Origin: Agrobacterium sp. a22-2
Lineage (GTDB): Bacteria > Pseudomonadota > Alphaproteobacteria > Rhizobiales > Rhizobiaceae
Reading direction: 5' to 3'
Assembly: GCF_012276985.1 (NCBI RefSeq)
Contig: NZ_JAAXMM010000025.1
Span: 1-37,642, forward strand
DNA length: 37,642 nucleotides
A program made the position numbers and the translations under genes. Positions 17,483 through 24,968 of the stretch are shown here, piece after piece (within the stretch, counting starts at the first letter, position 1; the number at the start of each line of letters is the position of its first letter). The notes under the pieces were generated by a model. It was not told where the DNA came from, did no database searches, and saw only the letters and a program-made list of their open reading frames with translations.

Positions 17483-17734
17483 ATGAACAAGCCCGTTCAG
17501 GTGACCATCGCCGAACCCTACGACAGCTTTATCGATGCCCAGGTCGAAAGCGGCCGCTTCAAGTCTGCCGAAGACGTGGTCGAGGCGGGTTTGCGCCTGC
17601 TGAAAGACGAGGAGGCGCGCGTCGAATGGCTGCGCAATGCGCTGATCGAGGGCGAGAATAGCGGACCGGCGGAGCCGTTCGATCCCGACGAGCTGATGGC
17701 CACTGTTCGCGAGAGCTGGAAAAGCCGTGGCTGA
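17483..17734 (+). CDS. parD: ParD-type antitoxin
   Basis: The 83-residue ribbon-helix-helix product is a close relative of the orphan ParD upstream (both start MNKPV and share SFxDxQVESGRF), but differs along its C-terminal half, so the duplication is not recent. The C-terminal tail (EPFDPDELMATVRESWKSRG) should bind the toxin. The start has a GGAGG site inside the direct repeat. The parE start overlaps its end by 8 bp, indicating coupling. Confidence 0.93.
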   Translation: MNKPVQVTIAEPYDSFIDAQVESGRFKSAEDVVEAGLRLLKDEEARVEWLRNALIEGENSGPAEPFDPDELMATVRESWKSRG

Positions 17735-18026
17735 GGTGCGGCTCAGCCCGGCCGCGAGACGAGATTTCCTGAAGATCGGTGATGACACCCGCGATCGTTG
17801 GTCCGAAGTTCAGGCCGAGCGCTACCTAGGGCAAATCCTGGAAGTAATTGCCGAAATCGGTCGGCATCCCTTCTCGGGCAGCGCGATAGACTGGCTTCGC
17901 GCCGGCTACCGGAGACGCCGTGCCGGTTCTCATCTGATCTTCTACATCGTGCTGGACGATGGCATGGTCGAGGTGGTTCGAATCCTGCACGAGCGGACCG
18001 ACGTCTCCCGCCAACTGGACGAGTGA
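17727..18026 (+). CDS. parE: ParE-type toxin
   Basis: The 99-residue RelE/ParE-fold product has full length: MAEVRLSPAARRDFLKIGDDTRDRW, then GYRRRRAGSHLIFYIVLDDG and VVRILHERTDV, the standard ParE end. ParE toxins poison DNA gyrase. GTG 17727 is the only suitable start and overlaps the antitoxin gene. It is intact, unlike the parE remnant upstream, and is followed after 5 bp by the DUF523 gene, which may be co-transcribed. Confidence 0.93.
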   Translation: MAEVRLSPAARRDFLKIGDDTRDRWSEVQAERYLGQILEVIAEIGRHPFSGSAIDWLRAGYRRRRAGSHLIFYIVLDDGMVEVVRILHERTDVSRQLDE

Positions 18027-18031
18027 GTCTG

Positions 18032-18526
18032 ATGACCGCCAAAATCCTCATCAGTGCCTGTCTTCTCGGCCGCCCCGTCCGCTATGACGGCAAGGGCAAG
18101 CCGCTGCATCATCCGGCGATCGCGCGCTGGCAGGCGGAAGGCCGGCTGGTCGGCTTCTGTCCCGAGCAGGCCGGTGGCCTGCCGACGCCGCGGCCGCCGG
18201 CCGAAATCGAAGGCGGCATGAGCGGTGCCGATGTGCTGGCCGGCCGGGCGCGGGTGATGGAGGCGACCGGCGGCGACGTATCGGCCGCCTTTATCGCCGG
18301 CGGTCGCAAGGCGGTCGAGTTTGCCCGCGCCAACGGCTGCACCCATGCGCTTTTGATCGACGGCAGCCCGTCCTGCGGCTCCGGTTTCATCTACGACGGT
18401 TCGTTTTCAGGCAGCCGCCATCCCGGCTTCGGGGTTACGGCGGCGCTGATGCAGGCGGCCGGCATACCGGTCTATTGCGACCGCGACATCGAGCAATTGG
18501 TGGCAGTCCTCGACGGCTCCGCCTGA
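18032..18526 (+). CDS. DUF523 family protein
   Basis: The 164-residue product matches the DUF523 family by ISACLLG with Cys10, VRYDG, GFCPEQAGGLPTPRPPAEI and SPSCGSG with Cys115. The conserved cysteines suggest metal or iron-sulfur binding, but no function is established. ATG 18032 begins five bases after parE. A hairpin follows the stop and ends transcription against the facing chemoreceptor gene. Confidence 0.92.
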   Translation: MTAKILISACLLGRPVRYDGKGKPLHHPAIARWQAEGRLVGFCPEQAGGLPTPRPPAEIEGGMSGADVLAGRARVMEATGGDVSAAFIAGGRKAVEFARANGCTHALLIDGSPSCGSGFIYDGSFSGSRHPGFGVTAALMQAAGIPVYCDRDIEQLVAVLDGSA

Positions 18527-18533
18527 AACGAAG

Positions 18534-18560
18534 AAGCCGCCGGATGATGCCCGGCGGCTT
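18534..18560. terminator. Bidirectional hairpin between DUF523 gene and chemoreceptor
   Basis: AAGCCGCCGG (18534-18543) pairs exactly with CCGGCGGCTT (18551-18560) around a 7-nt loop; a T-rich run follows on the plus strand. It serves two convergent genes. Confidence 0.85.
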
Positions 18561-18588
18561 GTTTCTGTTCGATCGGCTTGGCGAAGGT

Positions 18589-20427
18589 TCAGCCGGCGCG
18601 GCGCATCTGCTGGGCCATGCCGGCCAGTTGGCCGGAATGGCCGGCGCTGGACACCTTGAAGCTGCGGATCAGCTCCAGCAGGTCGCCGGTATCGTTGGCC
18701 AGCACTTCCGCCGATGCGGTGGTTTCCTCCGCCATCGCGGCATTCTGCTGGGTGGCGGTGTCGAGCTGGTTCATGGCGCTCGAAATGCTGCGAAGCGTCG
18801 TGTCCTGCTCCTGGGCGCTGTGGGCGATCTTGGAAACCACGTCATTGGCGCTTTCGATCTGGCCGGAGATCCGCTTCAGCGCCTCGCCGGTCTGGGCGAC
18901 CAGCTGTACGCCCTGGCCGACCTGTTCCGACGAGCGGGAGATCTGCGCCTTGATTTCCTTGGCCGCGGCGGCCGAACGCTGGGCGAGTTCGCGCACTTCC
19001 TGGGCAACGACCGCAAAGCCCTTGCCGCTTTCGCCAGCCCGTGCCGCCTCGACGCCGGCATTCAGCGCCAGCAGGTTGGTCTGGAAGGCGATTTCGTCGA
19101 TCACGCCGATGATCTTGGTGATCTCGGCCGAGGATTGTTCGATGCTGCTCATCGCGGCAATGGCGCGCCCGACGATGGCGTCGCTCTGGCGGGCTTCCTC
19201 GCTCACCGATTTCACCTGGCCGGCCGCCTCGCGGGCACCGTCTGCCGTATGGCGAACGGCGACCGTCAACTCGTCGAGAGCAGCCGAGGTTTCTTCGAGA
19301 TTGGCCGCCTGGCGCTCGGTGCGCTGGGCAAGCTCGCCGGAGGCGCGGCGGATCTCTTCCTTGCTGACGGCAATGTCATTGCCCTTGAGGTTGACGCGGC
19401 CCATGGCCTCCTCGAGCCGGGTCAGCGCCTCGTTGAAGTTGTCGCGCAACTCGGCGTATTTCGGTCCGAGATCGGCGCAACGCACCGTCAGGTCGCCATG
19501 CGCCAGCTGTTCCAGCGAGGCGCCGATGGTCGAGACGACGCGGGCCTGCTGCACGGCATCGGCCTGCTGCATGTCGATATTCTGCTGGCGCTCGGCGCTG
19601 ATCGCCGCATCCTGCTGGGCCTGGCGCTCGGCCATGGCGTGGCGCTCGCGGATCTTTTCCTGCAGCGACAGGGTGGCCTTGGCCATCATGCCCACTTCAT
19701 TGCTCATGTCGGCATGGGGAATGGCGATCGCGGTATTCTCATCGGCCACGGCTTCCAGCGCCTTGTGGATCGCGCCGAGCGGCTGGGAAATGCCGCGAAT
19801 GACGAAGAATGCGGCAGCGAGACCGAAAACGAAGACGCCGAGACCGACAGAAATCGCCTTGAAGATCGAGACATTGACCTCGGCCTTCAGGTCGTCGGTG
19901 TAAAGGCCGGTCACCACCACGATTTTCCAAGGCTCGAAGGTCTTGCCATAGGCCGCCTTGGGAAAGCTGTAGTCATCGACGGGGTGGCCGGGCTTCGGAC
20001 CGATGAACTCGACATAACCGCCACCGTTCTGGCCAAGCCGGACCAGTTCGTCACGATAGGCATAACCGTTCGGGTCGCCCTTGCCCTTGTTGCTCTGGCC
20101 CACCGACTTGGAGGTCGGATGGAAGACCAGGACCACGTCGTAGTCGTAACCGAAGAAATAGCCATCCGGCTCGAATTTCAACTTGTTCAACGTCGCAAAT
20201 GCCTGCGCCTTGGCATCGTCCAGCGAGAGTTCACCGGCCTGAACCCGATCGTCATACGTCTTCATGAGAGAAATGGCCGTCTCGACCTGCGTGCGCAGCA
20301 GTTCGTAGCGCTGATGGTAGATCGCTTCGGAAGACGTGCGCACCTGGAAGAAGGTGGCGACTGCAAAGGCAGCCATCAGTGCGCTGACCAGCAAGATCAA
20401 CTGCATCGATATTTTCAGGTTTTTCAT
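18589..20427 (-). CDS. Methyl-accepting chemotaxis protein with sCache domain (copy 1)
   Basis: The 612-residue chemoreceptor has a transmembrane helix at about 9-29, a periplasmic sCache_2 domain at about 35-185 (EPDGYFFGYDYDVVLVFHP, KAAYGKTFEPWKIVVVTGLYTDD), a second transmembrane helix at about 190-212, one or two HAMP-like segments, and the cytoplasmic signalling domain. The hairpin tip EIAFQTNLLALNAGVEAARA and the EVRELAQRSA region are well preserved. It senses an outside ligand and controls CheA. sCache receptors of this kind often bind small carboxylates; S. meliloti McpV is one such, but the ligand here is not known. There is no C-terminal NWETF-type pentapeptide for CheR/CheB docking. 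A closely similar receptor lies just upstream on the same strand. Confidence 0.95.
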   Translation of the reverse strand: MKNLKISMQLILLVSALMAAFAVATFFQVRTSSEAIYHQRYELLRTQVETAISLMKTYDDRVQAGELSLDDAKAQAFATLNKLKFEPDGYFFGYDYDVVLVFHPTSKSVGQSNKGKGDPNGYAYRDELVRLGQNGGGYVEFIGPKPGHPVDDYSFPKAAYGKTFEPWKIVVVTGLYTDDLKAEVNVSIFKAISVGLGVFVFGLAAAFFVIRGISQPLGAIHKALEAVADENTAIAIPHADMSNEVGMMAKATLSLQEKIRERHAMAERQAQQDAAISAERQQNIDMQQADAVQQARVVSTIGASLEQLAHGDLTVRCADLGPKYAELRDNFNEALTRLEEAMGRVNLKGNDIAVSKEEIRRASGELAQRTERQAANLEETSAALDELTVAVRHTADGAREAAGQVKSVSEEARQSDAIVGRAIAAMSSIEQSSAEITKIIGVIDEIAFQTNLLALNAGVEAARAGESGKGFAVVAQEVRELAQRSAAAAKEIKAQISRSSEQVGQGVQLVAQTGEALKRISGQIESANDVVSKIAHSAQEQDTTLRSISSAMNQLDTATQQNAAMAEETTASAEVLANDTGDLLELIRSFKVSSAGHSGQLAGMAQQMRRAG

Positions 20428-20627
20428 TTCGCCTCACAGACAAGGATCGTCGGTCGGCGGTTCCCGCGATTTGAGCGCACGCCGTTGCAACCGGAAAGGG
20501 TTTCAGCGCTTCCTGCGCGTATAACGGTGCTGCATCGCACTCACGGTATGATAGTTACCGAATAATATTAAACAAACGTCTAAGATACCACATGGCGGCT
20601 TGACGTTTGCGGTTGGCTGTCAAAGCA

Positions 20628-20657
20628 AAGGCCGCCGGAAATTCATCCGGCGGCCTT
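20628..20657. terminator. Hairpin terminator after the second chemoreceptor
   Basis: AAGGCCGCCGG (20628-20638) pairs exactly with CCGGCGGCCTT (20647-20657) with an 8-nt loop. It lies 24 bp past the stop of the receptor gene on the minus strand and separates the two receptor genes. Confidence 0.8.
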
Positions 20658-20680
20658 CGCTTGATCTTTTCCTAAACGCT

Positions 20681-22513
20681 TCAGCTGGCCATGCGCATCT
20701 TCTGCGCCATGGCGCCGAGACCGGAAGACGAACTGCCGGAGATCTTGAAGCCGCGGATCAGGTTCAGCAGATCTTCCGTATCGTTGGCAAGCGCCTCGGC
20801 CGAGGCGGTGGTTTCCTCCGCCATGGCGGCATTGTGCTGGGTGGCGGCATCGAGCTGGTTCATCGACGACGAGATCGAGCGCAGGGTCGTGTCCTGCTCG
20901 GTCGCCGAATGGGCGATCTTGGTGACGATGTCGCTGGCCGCCTTGATCTGGTCGGAGATGCGCTTCAGCGCCTGGCCGGCCTCGCCGACCAGCTGCACGC
21001 CGTTCTGCACCTGGCCGGACGAGCGGGAAATCTGTTCCTTGATTTCCTTGGCGGCCGCTGCCGAGCGCTGGGCGAGCTCGCGCACTTCCTGGGCAACGAC
21101 GGCAAAGCCCTTGCCGCTTTCGCCGGCTCGCGCCGCCTCGACGCCGGCATTCAGCGCCAGCAGGTTGGTCTGGAAGGCGATTTCGTCGATCACGCCGATG
21201 ATCTTGGTGATCTCGGCCGAGGACTGCTCGATGCCGCTCATGGCGCTGATGGCCTGTGCCACCACGGCGTCGGAGCGCGACGCTTCGGTCGACACATTGG
21301 TGACCCGCTTGGCGGCTTCCTGGGCACCGTCGGCGGTCTGACGGACAGCCACGGTCAATTCGTCGAGCGCCGCGGACGTTTCTTCCAGATTGGCGGCCTG
21401 GCGTTCGGTGCGTTGCGACAGTTCATTGGAAGCGCGGCGGATCTCTTCCTTCGAGCCCGAGATGTCGATACCCTTGGAATTGACCTTGGCCATGGCGGCT
21501 TCCAGATGGCTCAGGGCTTCGTTGAAATTGTCGCGCAGGGTTGCGTATTTCGGGCCGAGATCGGCGCAGCGCACCGTCAGGTCGCCCGTTGCCAGCTGTT
21601 CGAGCGACACGCCGATGGTGGCGACGACGCGGGACTGCTGCGCGGCCTCGCTTTGCTGCATGTCGATGTTCTGCTGGCGCTCGCTGTCGATAACGAGTTG
21701 CTGCTCCTCCTGCCGGCGCACCATGGCATGGCGCTCGCGCACCTTTTCCTGCAGCGACTGGGTCGCCTTGGCCATCATGCCGACCTCGTTGCCCATATCC
21801 GTGTGCGGAATGGCGATGGCGACATTCTCGTCGGCCACGGCTTCCAGCGCATTATGGATGGCGGTCAGCGGCTTGGTGATCCCGCGGATCACGAAGAAGG
21901 CGGCCGTCAGGCCGATGACGAAGACGGTCAGGCCGATGCCGATTGCCTTGATGGCCGTGGCGCGCACCTGGGCTTCCAGATCGTCGATATAAACGCCGGT
22001 GCCGATCACGACCTTCCAGGGTTCATAGGCCAGCGAATAGGCGGCCTTCTTGAACACGTTGCCGCTCGCATCCCCCGGCTTTTCCCAGTAATATTCGGTG
22101 CGGCCGCCACCGTTGCGGCCCTTGGCGATCATGTCTTCGCGGAACAGGTTGCCCATTTTGTCAGGCTGGCCCTTCTGCTGCAGGCCGACCTGCTTCTGGA
22201 CCGGATGGAACACCATCGTCACGTCGTAGTCGAGACCGAACAGGTAACCGTTGGGCTCGTACTTTACCGAGGTCAACGTCCGGAAGGCCTGGGCCTGCGC
22301 TTCTGCCGGGGTCATCTCGCCGGCCTTCGCCCGCTCGTCGTAAGCCTTGATAATGGAAATGCCGGCTTCCACCTGGGTGCGCAGCATGTCGAAACGTTCA
22401 GTATAGATCGCGTCGGCTGCCGAGCGGATCTGGAAATAGGTAGCAACTGTGAAAGCGACCATCAGGCCACCGATGAGCAGAAACAGTTGAAGTGAAATTT
22501 TCAGGTTTTTCAT
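20681..22513 (-). CDS. Methyl-accepting chemotaxis protein with sCache domain (copy 2)
   Basis: The 610-residue receptor has the same plan as its downstream neighbour, from the shared N terminus MKNLKIS to the signalling tip. The cytoplasmic half is nearly the same, while the sCache domain differs at many positions (YEPNGYLFGLDYDVTMVFHP, EYYWEKPGDASGNVFKKAAY, VVIGTGVYIDD). This pattern suggests duplication followed by change in ligand. It keeps the canonical GTGVYIDD end of the sCache fold. No pentapeptide tether is seen at the C terminus. A terminator and about 250 bp lie between the two genes, so each probably has its own promoter. Confidence 0.95.
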   Translation of the reverse strand: MKNLKISLQLFLLIGGLMVAFTVATYFQIRSAADAIYTERFDMLRTQVEAGISIIKAYDERAKAGEMTPAEAQAQAFRTLTSVKYEPNGYLFGLDYDVTMVFHPVQKQVGLQQKGQPDKMGNLFREDMIAKGRNGGGRTEYYWEKPGDASGNVFKKAAYSLAYEPWKVVIGTGVYIDDLEAQVRATAIKAIGIGLTVFVIGLTAAFFVIRGITKPLTAIHNALEAVADENVAIAIPHTDMGNEVGMMAKATQSLQEKVRERHAMVRRQEEQQLVIDSERQQNIDMQQSEAAQQSRVVATIGVSLEQLATGDLTVRCADLGPKYATLRDNFNEALSHLEAAMAKVNSKGIDISGSKEEIRRASNELSQRTERQAANLEETSAALDELTVAVRQTADGAQEAAKRVTNVSTEASRSDAVVAQAISAMSGIEQSSAEITKIIGVIDEIAFQTNLLALNAGVEAARAGESGKGFAVVAQEVRELAQRSAAAAKEIKEQISRSSGQVQNGVQLVGEAGQALKRISDQIKAASDIVTKIAHSATEQDTTLRSISSSMNQLDAATQHNAAMAEETTASAEALANDTEDLLNLIRGFKISGSSSSGLGAMAQKMRMAS

Positions 22514-22679
22514 ATGTCCTCCGGAAATAAATTACTCTCCGGAGCGGTATTCTACCGCGGATGGGTATGACGGAAATGCCAATACCCGTTGTTCGCATCA
22601 TGCATCTTCCGGTATCAGGGCTAAGCTGCGTCCGTGTAGTAAATATATGCTTAAGTGAAACCTATGAATTAGGGTTTGT

Positions 22680-22709
22680 TATAAATTGGGAAATGCAAAC
22701 AGGGGTCAA
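22680..22709 (-). promoter_or_regulatory. Promoter-like site upstream of chemoreceptor copy 2
   Basis: On the minus strand TTGACC (plus-strand 22704-22709) and TTTATA (22680-22685) are 18 bp apart, in an AT-rich stretch about 165 bp before the receptor start. The long leader makes this only a candidate. Confidence 0.3.
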
Positions 22710-22825
22710 TATTAAAGCGCTTTGAAGATGAAGTATCGCGTATAGGTAGAGTTATATTTATTGCTTTCGGATGGAAAAGTCGGGGTTGTTCAAGGCTGTG
22801 GCGAGAAAGTGCGCTTTTCCACATG

Positions 22826-22859
22826 AATGCGCCCCCGCTTTTGAGGGCGGAGGCGCATT
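22826..22859. terminator. Hairpin after the secreted hypothetical gene
   Basis: Arms at 22826-22838 and 22847-22859 pair over 13 positions with a single mismatch and an 8-nt loop. It lies 71 bp beyond the hypothetical gene on the minus strand. There is no strong T-run, so termination is likely but not certain. Confidence 0.5.
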
Positions 22860-22929
22860 TGCCCGCTTTGCAGCGGAACCCCTACAGCCCGGATCGTATG
22901 GCTGGGTGGGGCAGGGAATGAGGCATCTG

Positions 22930-23403
22930 TTACGGCAGGCGAAGCGTGAAGCCCGAAGTGTCGAGAGCGGCTGGTGGTGCGTCCATCGGTGGTGTGCCCA
23001 TGCCGGCCTGCATCGGCCGGGCATTGACCGCCGACGTCGTGGCGGCCGGATCGATGCCGTCACCCGTCATGCCTTTGGTCGCCAACATGCCGCCTTCGGC
23101 CAGCCAGCCATCGGCCTTGCTGACGAACACCACCGGCGAGCCGCCCATCCAGGCCTCGGTCCGGCGCATCGTCGCAACGCCACCGACATCTTCGATCTCG
23201 ACCGTCTGGGTGCCGGTGGCAAGGCTCGGCACGATGTAGTTCGGCTTGCGGGTATCGGCGGATGGCGGCGGGCAGTCGGTGCAACGCATGGTGATGATGC
23301 TGTGGCTGCTGCCGGAGGCCGGCGTCACGACTTCAATCGATGACGCAAGCACCGGACCGCTGCTCAATACGGCAAAGGCTGTCAGGATCAGATGGCGCAT
23401 CAA
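22930..23403 (-). CDS. Secreted hypothetical protein
   Basis: I do not recognise this 157-residue protein. It begins with a Sec signal peptide (MMRHLILTAFAVLSSGPVLA) and the mature part starts SSIEVVTPASGSS. A CTDC motif lies near residue 41, then a beta-rich middle (TQTVEIEDVGGVATMRRTEAWMGGSPVVFVSK), and the last third is rich in Met, Pro, Ala and Gly. The signal peptide, a GGAG ribosome-binding site and normal codon use support a real gene. It is probably periplasmic. The CxxC pair could form a disulphide. It may be a Rhizobiaceae-restricted family. Confidence 0.75.
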   Translation of the reverse strand: MMRHLILTAFAVLSSGPVLASSIEVVTPASGSSHSIITMRCTDCPPPSADTRKPNYIVPSLATGTQTVEIEDVGGVATMRRTEAWMGGSPVVFVSKADGWLAEGGMLATKGMTGDGIDPAATTSAVNARPMQAGMGTPPMDAPPAALDTSGFTLRLP

Positions 23404-23517
23404 CTCTACTCCGCTTGATTGTCAAGAGAAGAATAGCGCGCAGTCGTTTCCATCCCGTCAGGGAGACCGGTAAATTTTGAGCTAATCGTCGTTTTATTCC
23501 CGCCCTGGGGCGGTTGT

Positions 23518-24789
23518 TCAGAGCGTTTCCCGCGCCACGGCACGCCAGCCGATATCGCGCCGGCAAAAGCCGTTGTCCCAGGTCACCCCGTCCACAAGCC
23601 CATAGGCGCGGGACTGCGCTTCAGCCACCGTGCCGCCCGTCGCGGTCGCGTTCAGCACGCGGCCGCCGGTCGCCACCAGCGCGCCGTCCCTCAGCGCTGT
23701 GCCGGCATGAAACACCTTTGCGCCCTCTGCCTCGGCCGGCAGGGCGCCGATCGGCGTGTTCTTGGCATAGCTGCCCGGATAGCCCTTGGAGGCCAGCACG
23801 ACGGTCAGCGCCGGATCGTCGCTCCACTCTGCCGTCACCTGGTCCAGCGTGCCGGTCGCCGAGGCAAAAAGCAGCGGCAGAAGATCGCTTTTCAGCCGCA
23901 TCATCAGCACCTGGCATTCCGGATCGCCGAACCGCACATTGTATTCGATCAGTTCCGGACCCTTCTCGGTGATCATCAGGCCGGCGAAAAACACCCCGGA
24001 AAACGGCATGCCGCTGTCGGCCATGCCGCGCATGGTCGGCTCGATGATCTCCTTCATGGTGCGCTCGACCAGTTCGGGCGTCATGACAGGGGCCGGCGAA
24101 TAGGCGCCCATGCCGCCGGTATTGGGTCCGGTATCGCCGTCGCCAACCCGCTTGTGGTCCTGGGCGGTCGCCAGTGGCAACAATGTCTTGCCGTCGCACA
24201 GGCAGAAGAAGCTCGCCTCCTCGCCGTCCAGGAACGCCTCGACCACGACTTCCGCGCCGGCCGCACCAAAGGCGCCCTCGAAACAATCGTCGACGGCGGC
24301 CAGCGCCTCCTCCACGGTCATCGCCACCGTCACGCCCTTGCCGGCGGCAAGGCCATCGGCCTTGATGACGATCGGCGCGCCCTGCGCGCGGATATAGGCC
24401 TTGGCCTTCGGCGCATTGTTGAAGCGCTGATAGGCGCCGGTCGGGATATCGTATCTGGCGCAGATATCCTTGGTGAAGCCCTTGGAGCCTTCCAGCTGGG
24501 CAGCCGTCGCCGATGGGCCGAACGTGGCAATGCCGGCGGCGCGCAGCACGTCGGCCAGACCCGCCACCAGCGGCGCTTCCGGGCCGACGACCACGAAATC
24601 GATTGCCGTGTCGCGGCAGAAGGACAGCACGGCGGCATGATCGTCCGTATCGATCGCGGCGATCGTCGCATGTTCGGCAATGCCCGGATTGCCGGGGGCG
24701 GCAAAGAGGGTTGTCAAAAGGGGCGATTGCGCAAGCTTCCAGGCGAGCGCATGCTCGCGGCCGCCCGATCCGATCAACAGAACTTTCAT
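23518..24789 (-). CDS. purD: Phosphoribosylamine-glycine ligase (GARS)
   Basis: PurD joins glycine to phosphoribosylamine with ATP in the second step of purine synthesis. The 423-residue ATP-grasp product starts MKVLLIGSGGREHALAWKL, contains APGNPGI, VGPEAPLVAGL, IVIKADGLAAGKGV and the C-terminal EYNVRFGDPECQ strings, all standard for the family. The start at 24789 is fixed by the conserved MKVLLIGSGGREHA. It is divergent from tex with about 180 bp between the two starts, where both promoters should lie. Confidence 0.98.
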   Translation of the reverse strand: MKVLLIGSGGREHALAWKLAQSPLLTTLFAAPGNPGIAEHATIAAIDTDDHAAVLSFCRDTAIDFVVVGPEAPLVAGLADVLRAAGIATFGPSATAAQLEGSKGFTKDICARYDIPTGAYQRFNNAPKAKAYIRAQGAPIVIKADGLAAGKGVTVAMTVEEALAAVDDCFEGAFGAAGAEVVVEAFLDGEEASFFCLCDGKTLLPLATAQDHKRVGDGDTGPNTGGMGAYSPAPVMTPELVERTMKEIIEPTMRGMADSGMPFSGVFFAGLMITEKGPELIEYNVRFGDPECQVLMMRLKSDLLPLLFASATGTLDQVTAEWSDDPALTVVLASKGYPGSYAKNTPIGALPAEAEGAKVFHAGTALRDGALVATGGRVLNATATGGTVAEAQSRAYGLVDGVTWDNGFCRRDIGWRAVARETL

Positions 24790-24968
24790 CGCTCGCCCTC
24801 CGAATGCCATGATTGTCGGCGGTTAAGGGTAGGGCGCGCAAAGGTCAAGCGGAAAGCGGCGTTTGCGGCCGTCCACGCTTTCCTGTGGACCGGACCTGCG
24901 CTTCGTTGCCTTGCACGCCGTCGCCGCTATGGTCGCGGCTCGCATTTTTTGAGGAAACTGGGAATCAT

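Larger units (their letters stand above)
22514..22929. other. Intergenic region without a gene
   Basis: About 415 bp between the second chemoreceptor and a secreted hypothetical protein, both on the minus strand. It is clearly richer in A/T between 22610 and 22770 than its surroundings. No credible reading frame is seen. It holds a promoter-like site at 22680-22709 and a hairpin at 22826-22859. Confidence 0.6.

Noticed and set aside
16412..18026. Prophage or integron cassette array carrying the toxin-antitoxin genes
   Set aside because: No integrase, no attC-like ends and no phage genes; the surrounding genes are chromosomal.
18475..20565. Open frame of 696 codons on the plus strand
   Set aside because: Antisense to the first chemoreceptor; a similar long shadow (20600-22495) lies opposite the second.
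18589..22513. The two chemoreceptors as an assembly duplicate
   Set aside because: The sCache halves differ strongly and the intergenic sequences are not alike, so they are true paralogues.
22514..22929. A small RNA or small gene in the AT-rich gap
   Set aside because: Only a weak promoter-like site and one hairpin are seen; nothing ties them together as an RNA gene and no frame with a ribosome-binding site is present.
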